Shown: positions 1-5,793 of the stretch, piece by piece
How the letters are laid out: each line of letters opens with the position of its first letter
How positions within the stretch are numbered: position 1 is the first letter of the stretch
Origin: Solirubrobacteraceae bacterium
GTDB lineage: Bacteria; Actinomycetota; Thermoleophilia; Solirubrobacterales; Solirubrobacteraceae
Assembly (NCBI GenBank): GCA_024710825.1
Contig: JANJUA010000094.1
Location: 1 to 6,416, forward strand
Reading direction: 5' to 3'
DNA length: 6,416 nucleotides
Notes under the pieces: model-generated
Told to the model about the DNA's origin: nothing
Seen by the model: the letters and a program-made list of their open reading frames with translations, nothing else
The model's database searches: none
Position numbers and translations under genes: made by a program

Positions 1-1
1 C

Positions 2-160
2 CCGCACGGCTGCTACGCGACGGCGACGTCGAGGCGGCTGGACCGGCGGTACTCGGGGCGGCGCGTGGCTTCCTGGCTGAGGGCTGACGGCGTGAAAGTC
101 GGAGGCGAACTGGAGCAAATCCTCGCCGTCGCCGCGCGGGACGCGGCCCGCCGTCGCTGA
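2..160 (+). CDS. C-terminal fragment of an unrecognised protein (5' end outside window)
   Basis: An open frame enters from the left edge and ends at TGA 158-160, giving 52 residues. Nearly all its codons end in G or C, as in the clear genes of this window, which supports real coding. The peptide is basic, with a run reading YSGRRVASWLRADG followed by a likely amphipathic helix and an Arg-rich end (ARDAARRR). I recognise no family. It lies upstream of the recombinase operon on the same strand and may be the host gene beside the insertion, or belong to the element. An antisense frame over 13-213 is its low-complexity Arg/Ser/Ala shadow. Confidence 0.5.
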   Translation, partial: PHGCYATATSRRLDRRYSGRRVASWLRADGVKVGGELEQILAVAARDAARRR

Positions 161-410
161 GTGACCGCAGTGGCAGCGCTGTCGCCGCGCCGGCACCGCA
201 TGCGCGCACGCACCGAAGCATGTGGTTCACGCGGTTTCGCGGACGCGTTTCGTCCACCGGGTCATTCTCGATTCGCCGCATACTCTGCCGCGTACGTCAT
301 CCCTGAGATTGCTCCCTAATCCATCTTATGTACACCGATAAGTTCACTGTCCACGACGTCCATGAGTAGCCGTCTTTGCCGTCCGGGACCGCCGATACGT
401 TGGCCCTGTC
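161..410. other. Intergenic region; probable left end and promoter region of the Tn554-like element
   Basis: I see no convincing gene here. Two near-identical 10-11-base direct repeats (ACGCGGTTTCG at 229-239 and ACGCGTTTCG at 243-252) lie in the GC-rich part. Composition then becomes clearly more AT-rich at about 300-345, standing out from the surroundings. That stretch contains the inverted repeat annotated separately. A weak -10-like GATACG occurs at 394-399, without a good -35. Tn554-family elements lack long terminal inverted repeats and do not duplicate their target, so the element boundary cannot be read from one copy. Confidence 0.4.
325..342. repeat. Short inverted repeat CTTAT-8 nt-ATAAG in an AT-rich patch
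   Basis: CTTAT (325-329) and ATAAG (338-342) are perfect 5-base inverted arms separated by 8 bases, with one further matching pair after a mismatch (A323/T344). Tyrosine recombinases typically bind two inverted arms around a 6-8-base crossover region, so this layout, about 70 bases before a tyrosine recombinase gene, could be a crossover or binding site. It could equally be a promoter or regulator site, or chance. The arms are short. Confidence 0.25.
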
Positions 411-1538
411 TTGGACGACCACGACGTCAACGAGCGAGCGCCGCTCTACAGGGTCCGGCGGGTCTTCCTGCCGACGAGTGCCACTGAGTCGTTCACGGTG
501 ATCGGGCCGGACCTGCGTCCGGTGGAGCTGATCGACGAGTACCTGGCGTGGTTGACCAACAACGAGCGCTCCCCGAACACGGTCGAGGCATACGCTCACG
601 ATCTGAGGGCGTTTTGGACGTTCCTCGACGAGCACGGTCTGTCCTGGGAGCAGGTCGGCGTCATGGAGCTCGCCGAGTTCGCTGCCTGGGCGCGGCGACC
701 GGCGAAGAACGTCGTCGTCCTCGCGGACGAGGCCGCGCGTCTGTCGCCTCGAACGGTCAATCGGATGCTGACCGGCGTTGTCGGGTTCTACGAGCTGCAG
801 GCCCGGCGCGGCAGCACGCTCGCGCAAGACCTGGTCGTCAAGACCCGCAGTGGGCGCGGCGGCTACAAGCCGTTCCTGCACAGCATCGCGCGCAGCCGAC
901 CGCGCGGTCGCGCCGTCCGGCTGCCGGAGACCAAGCAGCTACCCAAGACGCTCACGCTGGAGCAGGTCGCCGCGGTGATCGACGCTCAGGAGCACCTGCG
1001 AGATCGGTTTCTCTTCGCACTGCTGGCCAGCTCAGGAATGCGCGTCGGCCAGGCGCTTGGCTTGCGCCACGAGGACGTCATCGCGTGGGAACGACGCATC
1101 GCGATCAGGGCCCGCGCCGGTGCGCACCGGCGCGCGCGCAGCAAGCGAGGCGCCGAGGGCGACGTCCCGGTTGGCGGCGAGCTAATGCGCCTGTGGAGCG
1201 ACTACATGCACCAGGAGTACGGCGATCTCGACTGCGACTTCGTGTTCGTGAACCTCTGGGGAGGGAAGATCGGGCGGCCTCTGACCTACTCCAACGTCGA
1301 TCGGATCGTCGGCCGGACCGAGAAGAAGGTCGGGTTCGCGTTCACGCCGCACCAGTTCCGCCACACCTACGCGACGCTGGCCTATCGCGACGGCGTCCAA
1401 CTGGAGGTGATCGGGGCGCTGCTGACACATCGGTCGCCGACGTCGACGCTGGTCTACACCCATCCCACCGCCGAGGACCTGCGCAAGGCCCTCGCCGAAC
1501 GCGGCGTCCTGGACAAGGTCGCCGATCTGGTCGCATGA
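411..1538 (+). CDS. tnpA: Tyrosine recombinase, TnpA-like transposase A of Tn554 family
   Basis: Predicted DNA strand-exchange enzyme that cuts and rejoins DNA through a 3'-phosphotyrosine link. The 375-residue protein has a core-binding (SAM-like) domain at about 37-135 (with RSPNTVEAYAHDLRAF at 53-68) and a catalytic domain at about 180-360. The full catalytic set is visible: R211 (SSGMRVGQ), K245 as likely beta-hairpin lysine, H314-x-x-R317 (HQFRHTYAT), H340 and nucleophile Y349 (LVYTHP). Length fits the family. The start is TTG 411; there is no ATG or GTG between the upstream stop (363-365) and it. A later GTG at 498 is possible, but the TTG start keeps the N-terminal YRVRRV segment that I recall in relatives. 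There is no clear Shine-Dalgarno, so translation may be weak or near-leaderless. It overlaps the next gene by 4 bases. Confidence 0.9.
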   Translation: MDDHDVNERAPLYRVRRVFLPTSATESFTVIGPDLRPVELIDEYLAWLTNNERSPNTVEAYAHDLRAFWTFLDEHGLSWEQVGVMELAEFAAWARRPAKNVVVLADEAARLSPRTVNRMLTGVVGFYELQARRGSTLAQDLVVKTRSGRGGYKPFLHSIARSRPRGRAVRLPETKQLPKTLTLEQVAAVIDAQEHLRDRFLFALLASSGMRVGQALGLRHEDVIAWERRIAIRARAGAHRRARSKRGAEGDVPVGGELMRLWSDYMHQEYGDLDCDFVFVNLWGGKIGRPLTYSNVDRIVGRTEKKVGFAFTPHQFRHTYATLAYRDGVQLEVIGALLTHRSPTSTLVYTHPTAEDLRKALAERGVLDKVADLVA

Positions 1539-3064
1539 GCGCCGAAGCGCTGCGAGTCCTCGAGGGCGGCCGTGCGCCCCGCGGCTGGGAGGAGCTGTGG
1601 GCCAAAGACGTCTGGCGCCAGGACGAGTTGCCACACGGCGATCTGGCCTCGACCTATCGCGGCTCGGTCTATCTGCACTTCGAGCATCTGCGTCAGCCGT
1701 GGCTGAAGGAGGCGGCCAAGCGATGGGTCCGCGCCCGCCTGCTCGGCGACACAACGCCTCGCACGATGAGCGAGTATCTCTCGGACCTGCGTCATTTCAG
1801 CCAGTGGCTGGACGAGCACGCTCCACAGGTCACCAGTCCCGCGCTGCTCACGCGCGAGGTCCTCGAGAACTTCCTGCTCTGGTTGCGCGTCGATGCCGAT
1901 TGGAAGCCGGCCACCCGCCAGCGACGCGTGATCTCGCTGCGGAACTTGCTCGATGAGCAGTCCGAGGACGGGCTGGCCGGGCTACCGCGAGGCGCGACGA
2001 TCCACGGTGCTGAGGTCCCCCGCGTCGACTACCGCCTGCCCAAGGAGCTCGGCGACGACATCTTCGGCCAATGGGTCGACCCGCAGAACCTGGTCCTGCT
2101 CGAAAGCGAGCAGCACCGCACGATCGTCTTGCTGCTCGCCCACACGGGCTTTCGGGTCTCGAGCCTGATCACGCTCCCGCGCGACACGCTGCGAATCGGT
2201 CCCGACGGCCATCCCTACCTGCGCTACTGGAACATCAAGTCCAAGCGCGAGGCGATGCTGCCGGTCCCGCCGCAGCTCGCAGCCCAGCTTGAGCGCCACG
2301 AAGCGCATCTCTGTGAGCACTACCCGGATGGCACCGAGTGGCTGCTGCCTTCCCCGCCGCCCAGTCGGCGCGGCATGTCGCGTGGCGGAGAACACCACAT
2401 CACGCACAGCACCGTTCGCCGCGTCGTCAAGGGCTACGTCCGTCGCGCCGAGATCCGCACTCGTGACGGCCGGCTCGCTTTGGACATCCACCCACACCTG
2501 TTCCGCCACCACCTCGGAACGAGCATGGTCAACGACAACGTCCCGCTGCCGGTGATCCAGAAGATCCTCGACCACGGCTCGTTGGAGATGACCGGCCACT
2601 ACGCCCGCCTGCACGACGAGACGCTCAAGCGCGAAGTGCTGCGCTGGCATGAGCGCGTCAACCGCCGCGGCGAGCGCATCGCCCTGCCGATCGACGGGCC
2701 GCTCGAAGAAGCTACATGGATGAAGGAGCGGATCGCCCGAGCCAAGCAGGCGCTGCCCAACGGCTACTGCGGGCTCCCGCTCGTCCAGACATGCCCACAC
2801 CCCAACGCCTGCCTCAGCTGCGACAGCTTCCTGACGGACGGATCGTTCCGCGACATCCACGAGCAGCAGCGCGCTCAGACCCGCAATCTCCTCGGCCGCG
2901 CGCAGGACAACAACAACGTCCGCCTGATCGAGGTCCTCCAACGCGACGAGGCAAGCTTGACGCGCATCCTCGAAGCCCTCGATGCGATCGACGCCGACCA
3001 CAGCGACGACGCCGCTGTCGATCTGCGCGATCTCGCCACGCCTACGACGCAGGAGATCGCCTGA
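1535..3064 (+). CDS. tnpB: Tyrosine recombinase, TnpB-like transposase B of Tn554 family
   Basis: Second recombinase of the module, 509 residues, acting with TnpA in site-specific integration and excision. A core-binding domain spans about 55-145 and a catalytic domain about 190-365. Catalytic residues are R207 (HTGFRVSSL), K235 or K237 (NIKSKRE), H321-x-x-R324 (HLFRHH), H347 (LDHGS) and Y356 (TGHYAR). The C-terminal extension holds a cysteine cluster C412, C420, C426, C429 with H422 (CPHPNACLSCDSF), probably zinc-binding and characteristic of TnpB-type proteins. An acidic, helical tail follows. The frame is open upstream as far as 548, but that part is an Arg-rich shadow of tnpA. ATG 1535, overlapping the tnpA stop as ATGA, is the sensible start and implies translational coupling. 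Confidence 0.9.
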   Translation: MSAEALRVLEGGRAPRGWEELWAKDVWRQDELPHGDLASTYRGSVYLHFEHLRQPWLKEAAKRWVRARLLGDTTPRTMSEYLSDLRHFSQWLDEHAPQVTSPALLTREVLENFLLWLRVDADWKPATRQRRVISLRNLLDEQSEDGLAGLPRGATIHGAEVPRVDYRLPKELGDDIFGQWVDPQNLVLLESEQHRTIVLLLAHTGFRVSSLITLPRDTLRIGPDGHPYLRYWNIKSKREAMLPVPPQLAAQLERHEAHLCEHYPDGTEWLLPSPPPSRRGMSRGGEHHITHSTVRRVVKGYVRRAEIRTRDGRLALDIHPHLFRHHLGTSMVNDNVPLPVIQKILDHGSLEMTGHYARLHDETLKREVLRWHERVNRRGERIALPIDGPLEEATWMKERIARAKQALPNGYCGLPLVQTCPHPNACLSCDSFLTDGSFRDIHEQQRAQTRNLLGRAQDNNNVRLIEVLQRDEASLTRILEALDAIDADHSDDAAVDLRDLATPTTQEIA

Positions 3065-3465
3065 TGGCTGCCCAACCGGCCCGCACACCGCTCGAGGACG
3101 CCGCCGCACGGCGGACGCTCGAAGCCGAGAGGTGCGTCCGCAACGCGCTGCGCGAACTGGATCGAGAAGGCGAGACGATCAGCTTCGCCGCAGTCGCCCA
3201 GCGAGCCCACGTCAGCCGCGCCTTCCTCTACGGACACAACGACTTCCGCGCCGAGATCGAGGCGCTCCGAGCCACGCAAGGCGCCGCCCCGTCACGGCTG
3301 CCGGTCCGCCAGCGCGCCAGCGACGCCTCGCTACGCGCTCGCCTGCGCGCCGCCCTCGACGACAACCAGCGCCAACGCGAGGAGCTCGCCAGATTGCGCG
3401 AGGAGCTCGCGATCGCCCACGGCCGGGTTCGCGAACTGGAGCTCGACCGCCGGATCGCTCGATGA
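3064..3465 (+). CDS. tnpC: TnpC-like accessory protein (DUF6262-type), HTH plus coiled coil
   Basis: Small 133-residue protein in the place of TnpC, which in Tn554 influences the efficiency or orientation of transposition. An N-terminal TetR-like helix-turn-helix is visible at about 22-68 (ISFAAVAQRAHVSRAFLYGH), meaning it probably binds DNA. The C-terminal half from about 85 is a charged heptad-like helix rich in Leu, Glu and Arg, likely a coiled coil for dimerisation or contact with the recombinases. Length and architecture match the DUF6262 proteins that commonly follow such recombinase pairs. ATG 3064 overlaps the tnpB stop by one base (TGATG). The frame extends upstream to 2716 only as a shadow of tnpB. 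Confidence 0.82.
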   Translation: MAAQPARTPLEDAAARRTLEAERCVRNALRELDREGETISFAAVAQRAHVSRAFLYGHNDFRAEIEALRATQGAAPSRLPVRQRASDASLRARLRAALDDNQRQREELARLREELAIAHGRVRELELDRRIAR

Positions 3466-4673
3466 ACACCTGGCCCGCACCACCAGCAACCGCCGCGCTC
3501 TATGGCCCTGCCGGCGAGTTCGTCGAGCGCACCGCACCGCACACCGAAGCTGACCCGATGGCCCTGCTCGCACAGTTCCTGATCACATTCGGGGCCGCCG
3601 CCGGTCGCAACGTCCACTACGCCGTCGAAGCCACGCGCCACCACCTCAACGAGTTCTGCATCCTCGTCGGCCCTTCCGGCAAGGGCCGCAAGGGATCGTC
3701 CTGGGACCACGTCGAAGCGCTGTTCGCCGACGTCGACCACGGCTTCATCGACCAGTGCGTCTCCTCCGGGCTGTCATCAGGAGAAGGGCTCATCTGGGAA
3801 GTCCGCGACGACCAGGAAGGCGCCCAGCCGCGCCGCGACAAACGCCGGCTGGTCGTCGAATCCGAGTTCGCTCAGGTCCTCAAGGTTCTCGCCCGCGAAG
3901 GCAACACCCTCTCGCCCGTCGTCCGCAACGCATGGGACGGCAAGACCCTGCAGACGATCGCCAAGAACGCCCCGGTCCGGGCCCGCGACACACACATCTC
4001 AATCGTCGGCCACATCACCAAAGACGAACTGCTGCGCTTCGTCACCGGCACCGAACTCGCCAACGGCTTCTTCAATCGCTTCCTCGTCATCGCCGTCCAG
4101 CGCAGCCAAGAGCTGCCCTTCGGCGGGCGCCTGGCCGGCGACGACCTTGCCCACGTTCGCGACACCACCCTCACCGCGCTGCGCTTCGCCTCGCTGCCGC
4201 GGCAACTGACCTTCGACGGCCCGGCGCGCGAGCGCTGGATCGCCGTCTACGGCCCGCTGTCGCGCGGCACCGAAGGCCTCACCGGCGCAGCCACCCGCCG
4301 CGCCGAAGCACACGTCATCCGCCTGGCAGCGCTCTACGCCACCCTCGACTGCGCCGAACGCATCAGCCTCCCCCACCTCGACGCCGCGCTCGCCGTCTGG
4401 CACTACAGCGCCGCCTCAGCGAGCTGGATCTTCGGCGACAGCCTCGGCGACCCGACCGCCGACGAGATCTGGGCGCTCGCCAAAGACCGCCCCGGCGGCG
4501 TCACCCGCACCGAGGTTCGAGACCTGTTTAGCCGCAACAAGAAGGCCCGCGAGATCAACCGCGCTCTCACGGTCCTCGAGGAGGCCGGCCGCCTTCAGCG
4601 GACCACGATCAACGACGGGCGCGGCCGGCCCGCCGAAACCTGGCTGCCCGCCGCCGGCCGCCAGGCCGCTTGA
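3462..4673 (+). CDS. DUF3987-like putative ATPase with C-terminal winged helix, coupled to the transposase operon
   Basis: 403-residue protein resembling DUF3987/helicase-like proteins found on actinobacterial plasmids, phages and integrative elements, where they are thought to act in replication or DNA processing. A region resembling a P-loop but with unusual spacing lies at 68-81 (LVGPSGKGRKGSSW). A Walker B-like strand is at 130-135 (LVVESE), a sensor-like segment at 178-185 (HISIVGHI), and a possible arginine finger at R206 (GFFNRF). Residues about 345-395 look like a winged helix (TRTEVRDLF, then INRALTVLEEAGRL). The start ATG overlaps the tnpC stop (ATGA), so it is co-translated with the module. 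The longer open frame from 2982 is a shadow. The function in transposition is unknown; ATPase activity is inference. Confidence 0.75.
   Translation: MNTWPAPPATAALYGPAGEFVERTAPHTEADPMALLAQFLITFGAAAGRNVHYAVEATRHHLNEFCILVGPSGKGRKGSSWDHVEALFADVDHGFIDQCVSSGLSSGEGLIWEVRDDQEGAQPRRDKRRLVVESEFAQVLKVLAREGNTLSPVVRNAWDGKTLQTIAKNAPVRARDTHISIVGHITKDELLRFVTGTELANGFFNRFLVIAVQRSQELPFGGRLAGDDLAHVRDTTLTALRFASLPRQLTFDGPARERWIAVYGPLSRGTEGLTGAATRRAEAHVIRLAALYATLDCAERISLPHLDAALAVWHYSAASASWIFGDSLGDPTADEIWALAKDRPGGVTRTEVRDLFSRNKKAREINRALTVLEEAGRLQRTTINDGRGRPAETWLPAAGRQAA
3463..3494 (+). repeat. Left copy of a split direct repeat flanking the fourth transposon gene
   Basis: TGAACACC (3463-3470), containing the tnpC stop codon, and CACCAGCAACCGCC (3481-3494) recur at the end of the next gene. 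Here the two parts are separated by a short insert; in the right copy they are fused. The exact shared block is 14 bases. It may mark acquisition of the gene as a cassette, or be coincidence. Confidence 0.4.
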
Positions 4674-4688
4674 ACACCAGCAACCGCC
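4671..4688 (+). repeat. Right copy of the split direct repeat, starting at the stop codon of the fourth gene
   Basis: TGAACACCAGCAACCGCC matches the left copy at 3463-3494 over all 18 bases if a 14-base insert there is ignored. Each copy begins with the stop codon of the gene just before it, so the fourth gene sits precisely between the copies. Confidence 0.4.
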
Positions 4689-4926
4689 AAACCACCATCC
4701 GCGGACGCGGGTCACGGCGAGGACCAGTGGCTCACCCCGGCGTTCGCGGAATGGGCGGCGCTACGCCGCGGGCTGGATGGGGTTCGGCTCACCCCCCTAT
4801 GAAGTCGACGCGCTCGAGTTGACCCAAGGAGGTGCTCACCGGGATACGCCGCCACCTCGCGTTGTCGCTCGCCCGAGCCGGCTACACAGATCGCATGCGC
4901 TCTGGCTGATATCATGGAACCCACAT
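4674..4926. other. Intergenic region between transposase operon and metal-sensor operon
   Basis: There is no independent gene I can support. The frame of the upstream gene stays open after its stop for about 42 codons (to TGA 4800-4802) with coding-like composition, including a run reading DQWLTPAFAEWAALRRG. It has no ATG, GTG or TTG start of its own, so it looks like a lost C-terminal extension or gene remnant. A good Shine-Dalgarno-like AAGGAGG occurs at 4826-4832, but the only short frame it could serve (about 25 codons from GTG 4832) is unconvincing. A weak hairpin CCGC-GGAC-GCGG lies at 4699-4710. The right end of the transposon may lie here. Confidence 0.4.
4819..4848 (+). promoter_or_regulatory. 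Candidate promoter for the metal-sensor operon
   Basis: TTGACC (4819-4824) is one base from the consensus -35, and GATACG (4843-4848) is a weak -10 match at 18-base spacing. It would give a leader of roughly 70 bases before the ATG at 4927. An alternative -10 is TATCAT at 4910-4915, which would make the message nearly leaderless. Confidence 0.3.
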
Positions 4927-4929
4927 ATG
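4907..4929. promoter_or_regulatory. Paired palindromes at the regulator start: candidate ArsR/SmtB operator
   Basis: TGATATCA (4907-4914) and CATATG (4924-4929) are perfect palindromes in an AT-rich patch immediately at and before the regulator's start codon. ArsR/SmtB sensors usually repress their own operon by binding AT-rich dyads over the promoter or start region. The assignment rests on position and symmetry only. Confidence 0.3.
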
Positions 4930-5289
4930 AGCGCCGCGACCGAATCGATCACGCCCGCCCCAGAGCTGACGGCGAAGGTGTTTCGCGCGTTCGGCGATCC
5001 CACGCGGCTGGGGATCTTGCAGGCGCTGCATGGCGGCGAATTGTCAGTCGGCGAGCTCGTCGAGCGTCTGGCGATCGCTCAGCCGCAGGTGTCGAACCAT
5101 CTTGCGTGCCTTCGCTGGTGTGGCCTGGTCAGCTCGCGCCGCGAGCACCGACGGGTCTTCTACTCGGTCCCCGACGAACGCGTGGCGGCGGCGATCGCGC
5201 TCGTCGAGCAGCTCGGCGCCGACAACGCGCAGCACGTCGACGCCTGCGAACGGATCGACGGGCGCGCATCTTTCAAAGGAGGACGCTGA
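4927..5289 (+). CDS. ArsR/SmtB-family metal sensor, CmtR-like (Cd/Pb type)
   Basis: 120-residue winged-helix repressor. After a short N-terminal helix comes the family signature FRAFGDPTRLGILQAL (19-34). The recognition helix-turn-helix is at about 39-67 (SVGELVERLAIAQPQVSNHL) and the wing at about 68-80 (SSRREHRRVFYSV). Three cysteines stand out: C61 and C65 in CLRWCGLV, and C107 near the C-terminus. This matches the spacing of the Cd(II)/Pb(II) ligands of mycobacterial CmtR (C57, C61, C102). The ArsR-type ELCVCDL site is absent. I infer a soft-metal sensor that derepresses its operon. Start ATG 4927 is chosen because it gives normal family length; the frame runs upstream to 4777 without family features. 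GGAA at 4916-4919 is a weak ribosome site. It overlaps the next gene by one base (TGATG). Confidence 0.85.
   Translation: MSAATESITPAPELTAKVFRAFGDPTRLGILQALHGGELSVGELVERLAIAQPQVSNHLACLRWCGLVSSRREHRRVFYSVPDERVAAAIALVEQLGADNAQHVDACERIDGRASFKGGR
5275..5282 (+). promoter_or_regulatory. Strong ribosome binding site of the thioredoxin-fold gene
   Basis: AAAGGAGG ends 6 bases before ATG 5289 and lies inside the last codons of the sensor gene. It is the strongest Shine-Dalgarno associated with a gene in the window and fixes the start at 5289 rather than the upstream-extended shadow frame from 4914. Confidence 0.75.
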
Positions 5290-5597
5290 TGACCGTCGAG
5301 ATCCTCTACTTCGACGGCTGCCCGAGTTTCGAGCAGATCGTCCCGCGGGTCCGTGACCTCGCGCGCGACGCCGGCGCACAGGTCGTGCTGCGAGTGATCG
5401 AGACGCTCGAGGCCGCAGAGGCCGAGCAGTTCCTCGGCTCGCCGACGATCCGCGTCGACGGCCGCGACATCGACCCTACGGCGGCAAGCCGAACTGACTT
5501 CGGGCTGAAGTGCCGGCTCTACCGCGACGGCACGGAGCACAGCGCAGTCCCGCCCGAGGCATGGATCCGCGCTGCCCTCGAGGGCCGCGATGCCTGA
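5289..5597 (+). CDS. Small thioredoxin-fold protein
   Basis: 102-residue cytoplasmic protein of the small thioredoxin-like group often found beside metal or mercury genes in actinobacteria. It begins with a beta strand and a single-cysteine motif (EILYFDGCPSFEQ, C11), where classical thioredoxins have CxxC. Next is the typical GSPTIRVDGRDIDP segment (50-63), whose Pro corresponds to the cis-proline. A second cysteine, C75 (GLKCRLYRDGT), and a closing helix PPEAWIRAAL follow. The exact partner is unknown; a thiol or metal-transfer role beside a thiol-based sensor and a rhodanese is inference. From memory, some small proteins of this kind carry selenocysteine in place of the motif cysteine; here the codon is TGC. 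It overlaps the rhodanese start by 8 bases. Confidence 0.75.
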   Translation: MTVEILYFDGCPSFEQIVPRVRDLARDAGAQVVLRVIETLEAAEAEQFLGSPTIRVDGRDIDPTAASRTDFGLKCRLYRDGTEHSAVPPEAWIRAALEGRDA

Positions 5598-5793
5598 GCA
5601 AATCACGTTCCCCCGGCTGCGCGAGCTGCTCGACGCCGGCGCCCAGCTCGTCGACGTGCTGCCCGAACGCGAGTACCTCGAGGAGCATCTCCCCGGCGCC
5701 ATCAACATCCCGCTCAAGCAACTCGACGCACAGAACACCGCCAGCCTGGACCGCGCCCGGGCGGTGGTCGTCTACTGCTGGGACGGCCTCTGA
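5590..5793 (+). CDS. N-terminal half of rhodanese domain, as delimited by TGA
   Basis: 67 residues if TGA 5791-5793 terminates. It contains the rhodanese start (FPRLRELLDAGAQLVDV), the conserved HLPGAINIPL motif (33-42) and the active-site strand VVVYCWDGL with the catalytic cysteine C63. It then stops inside the active-site loop, lacking the following helix and the last strand, so it should not fold as a working rhodanese. ATG 5590 has GAGGG (5580-5584) 5 bases upstream and overlaps the previous gene by 8 bases, so it is the coupled third gene of the operon. Confidence 0.5.
   Translation: MPEQITFPRLRELLDAGAQLVDVLPEREYLEEHLPGAINIPLKQLDAQNTASLDRARAVVVYCWDGL

Larger units (their letters stand above)
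411..4673 (+). mobile_element. Tn554-family transposon core (tnpA-tnpB-tnpC plus a coupled fourth gene)
   Basis: Two different tyrosine recombinases followed by a small HTH/coiled-coil protein, all same-strand and overlapping, is the diagnostic gene order of Tn554-family site-specific transposons. Junctions are ATGA (1535-1538), TGATG (3062-3066) and ATGA (3462-3465), so all four genes are probably translated from one message with coupling. The coordinates given cover only the operon. True element ends were not found and lie outside it. The metal-sensor/rhodanese operon downstream could be cargo or chromosome. No antibiotic resistance gene is present in the window. Confidence 0.75.

Noticed and set aside
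197..205. 9-base CGCATGCGC shared with 4892-4900 as possible attachment-site repeat
   Set aside because: It is short and largely self-palindromic, so a chance match is expected in GC-rich DNA. Flanks do not match.
297..881. 194-residue antisense frame opposite tnpA
   Set aside because: It covers the N-terminal half of a clear tyrosine recombinase with all catalytic residues in the sense frame. The antisense peptide has no recognisable motif, and long antisense frames are common in such GC-rich genes.
548..1534. N-terminal extension making tnpB 838 residues long
   Set aside because: The extension is the Arg/Ala-rich +1 shadow of tnpA. Family-like sequence begins at ATG 1535, which overlaps the tnpA stop.
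1982..3109. 375-residue antisense frame opposite tnpB
   Set aside because: The sense frame carries the recombinase catalytic residues and the cysteine cluster. The antisense product is Val/Ala/Asp-rich shadow sequence spanning a gene boundary.
3755..4531. 258-residue forward frame inside the DUF3987-like gene
   Set aside because: The product is almost entirely Arg, Pro and His repeats, the typical out-of-frame reading of high-GC coding DNA.
4826..4906. Short peptide after the AAGGAGG at 4826-4832 (GTG 4832, about 25 codons)
   Set aside because: The start codon overlaps the ribosome site itself, so spacing is wrong. The peptide has no recognisable feature.
4712..4924. 70-residue antisense frame in the gap before the sensor operon
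   Set aside because: Low-complexity Ser/Ala/Arg/His composition, no family features and no supporting ribosome site noted.
4777..4926. 50-residue N-terminal extension of the ArsR-type regulator
   Set aside because: It gives an abnormally long N-terminus with no family similarity. ATG 4927 gives the expected 120 residues.
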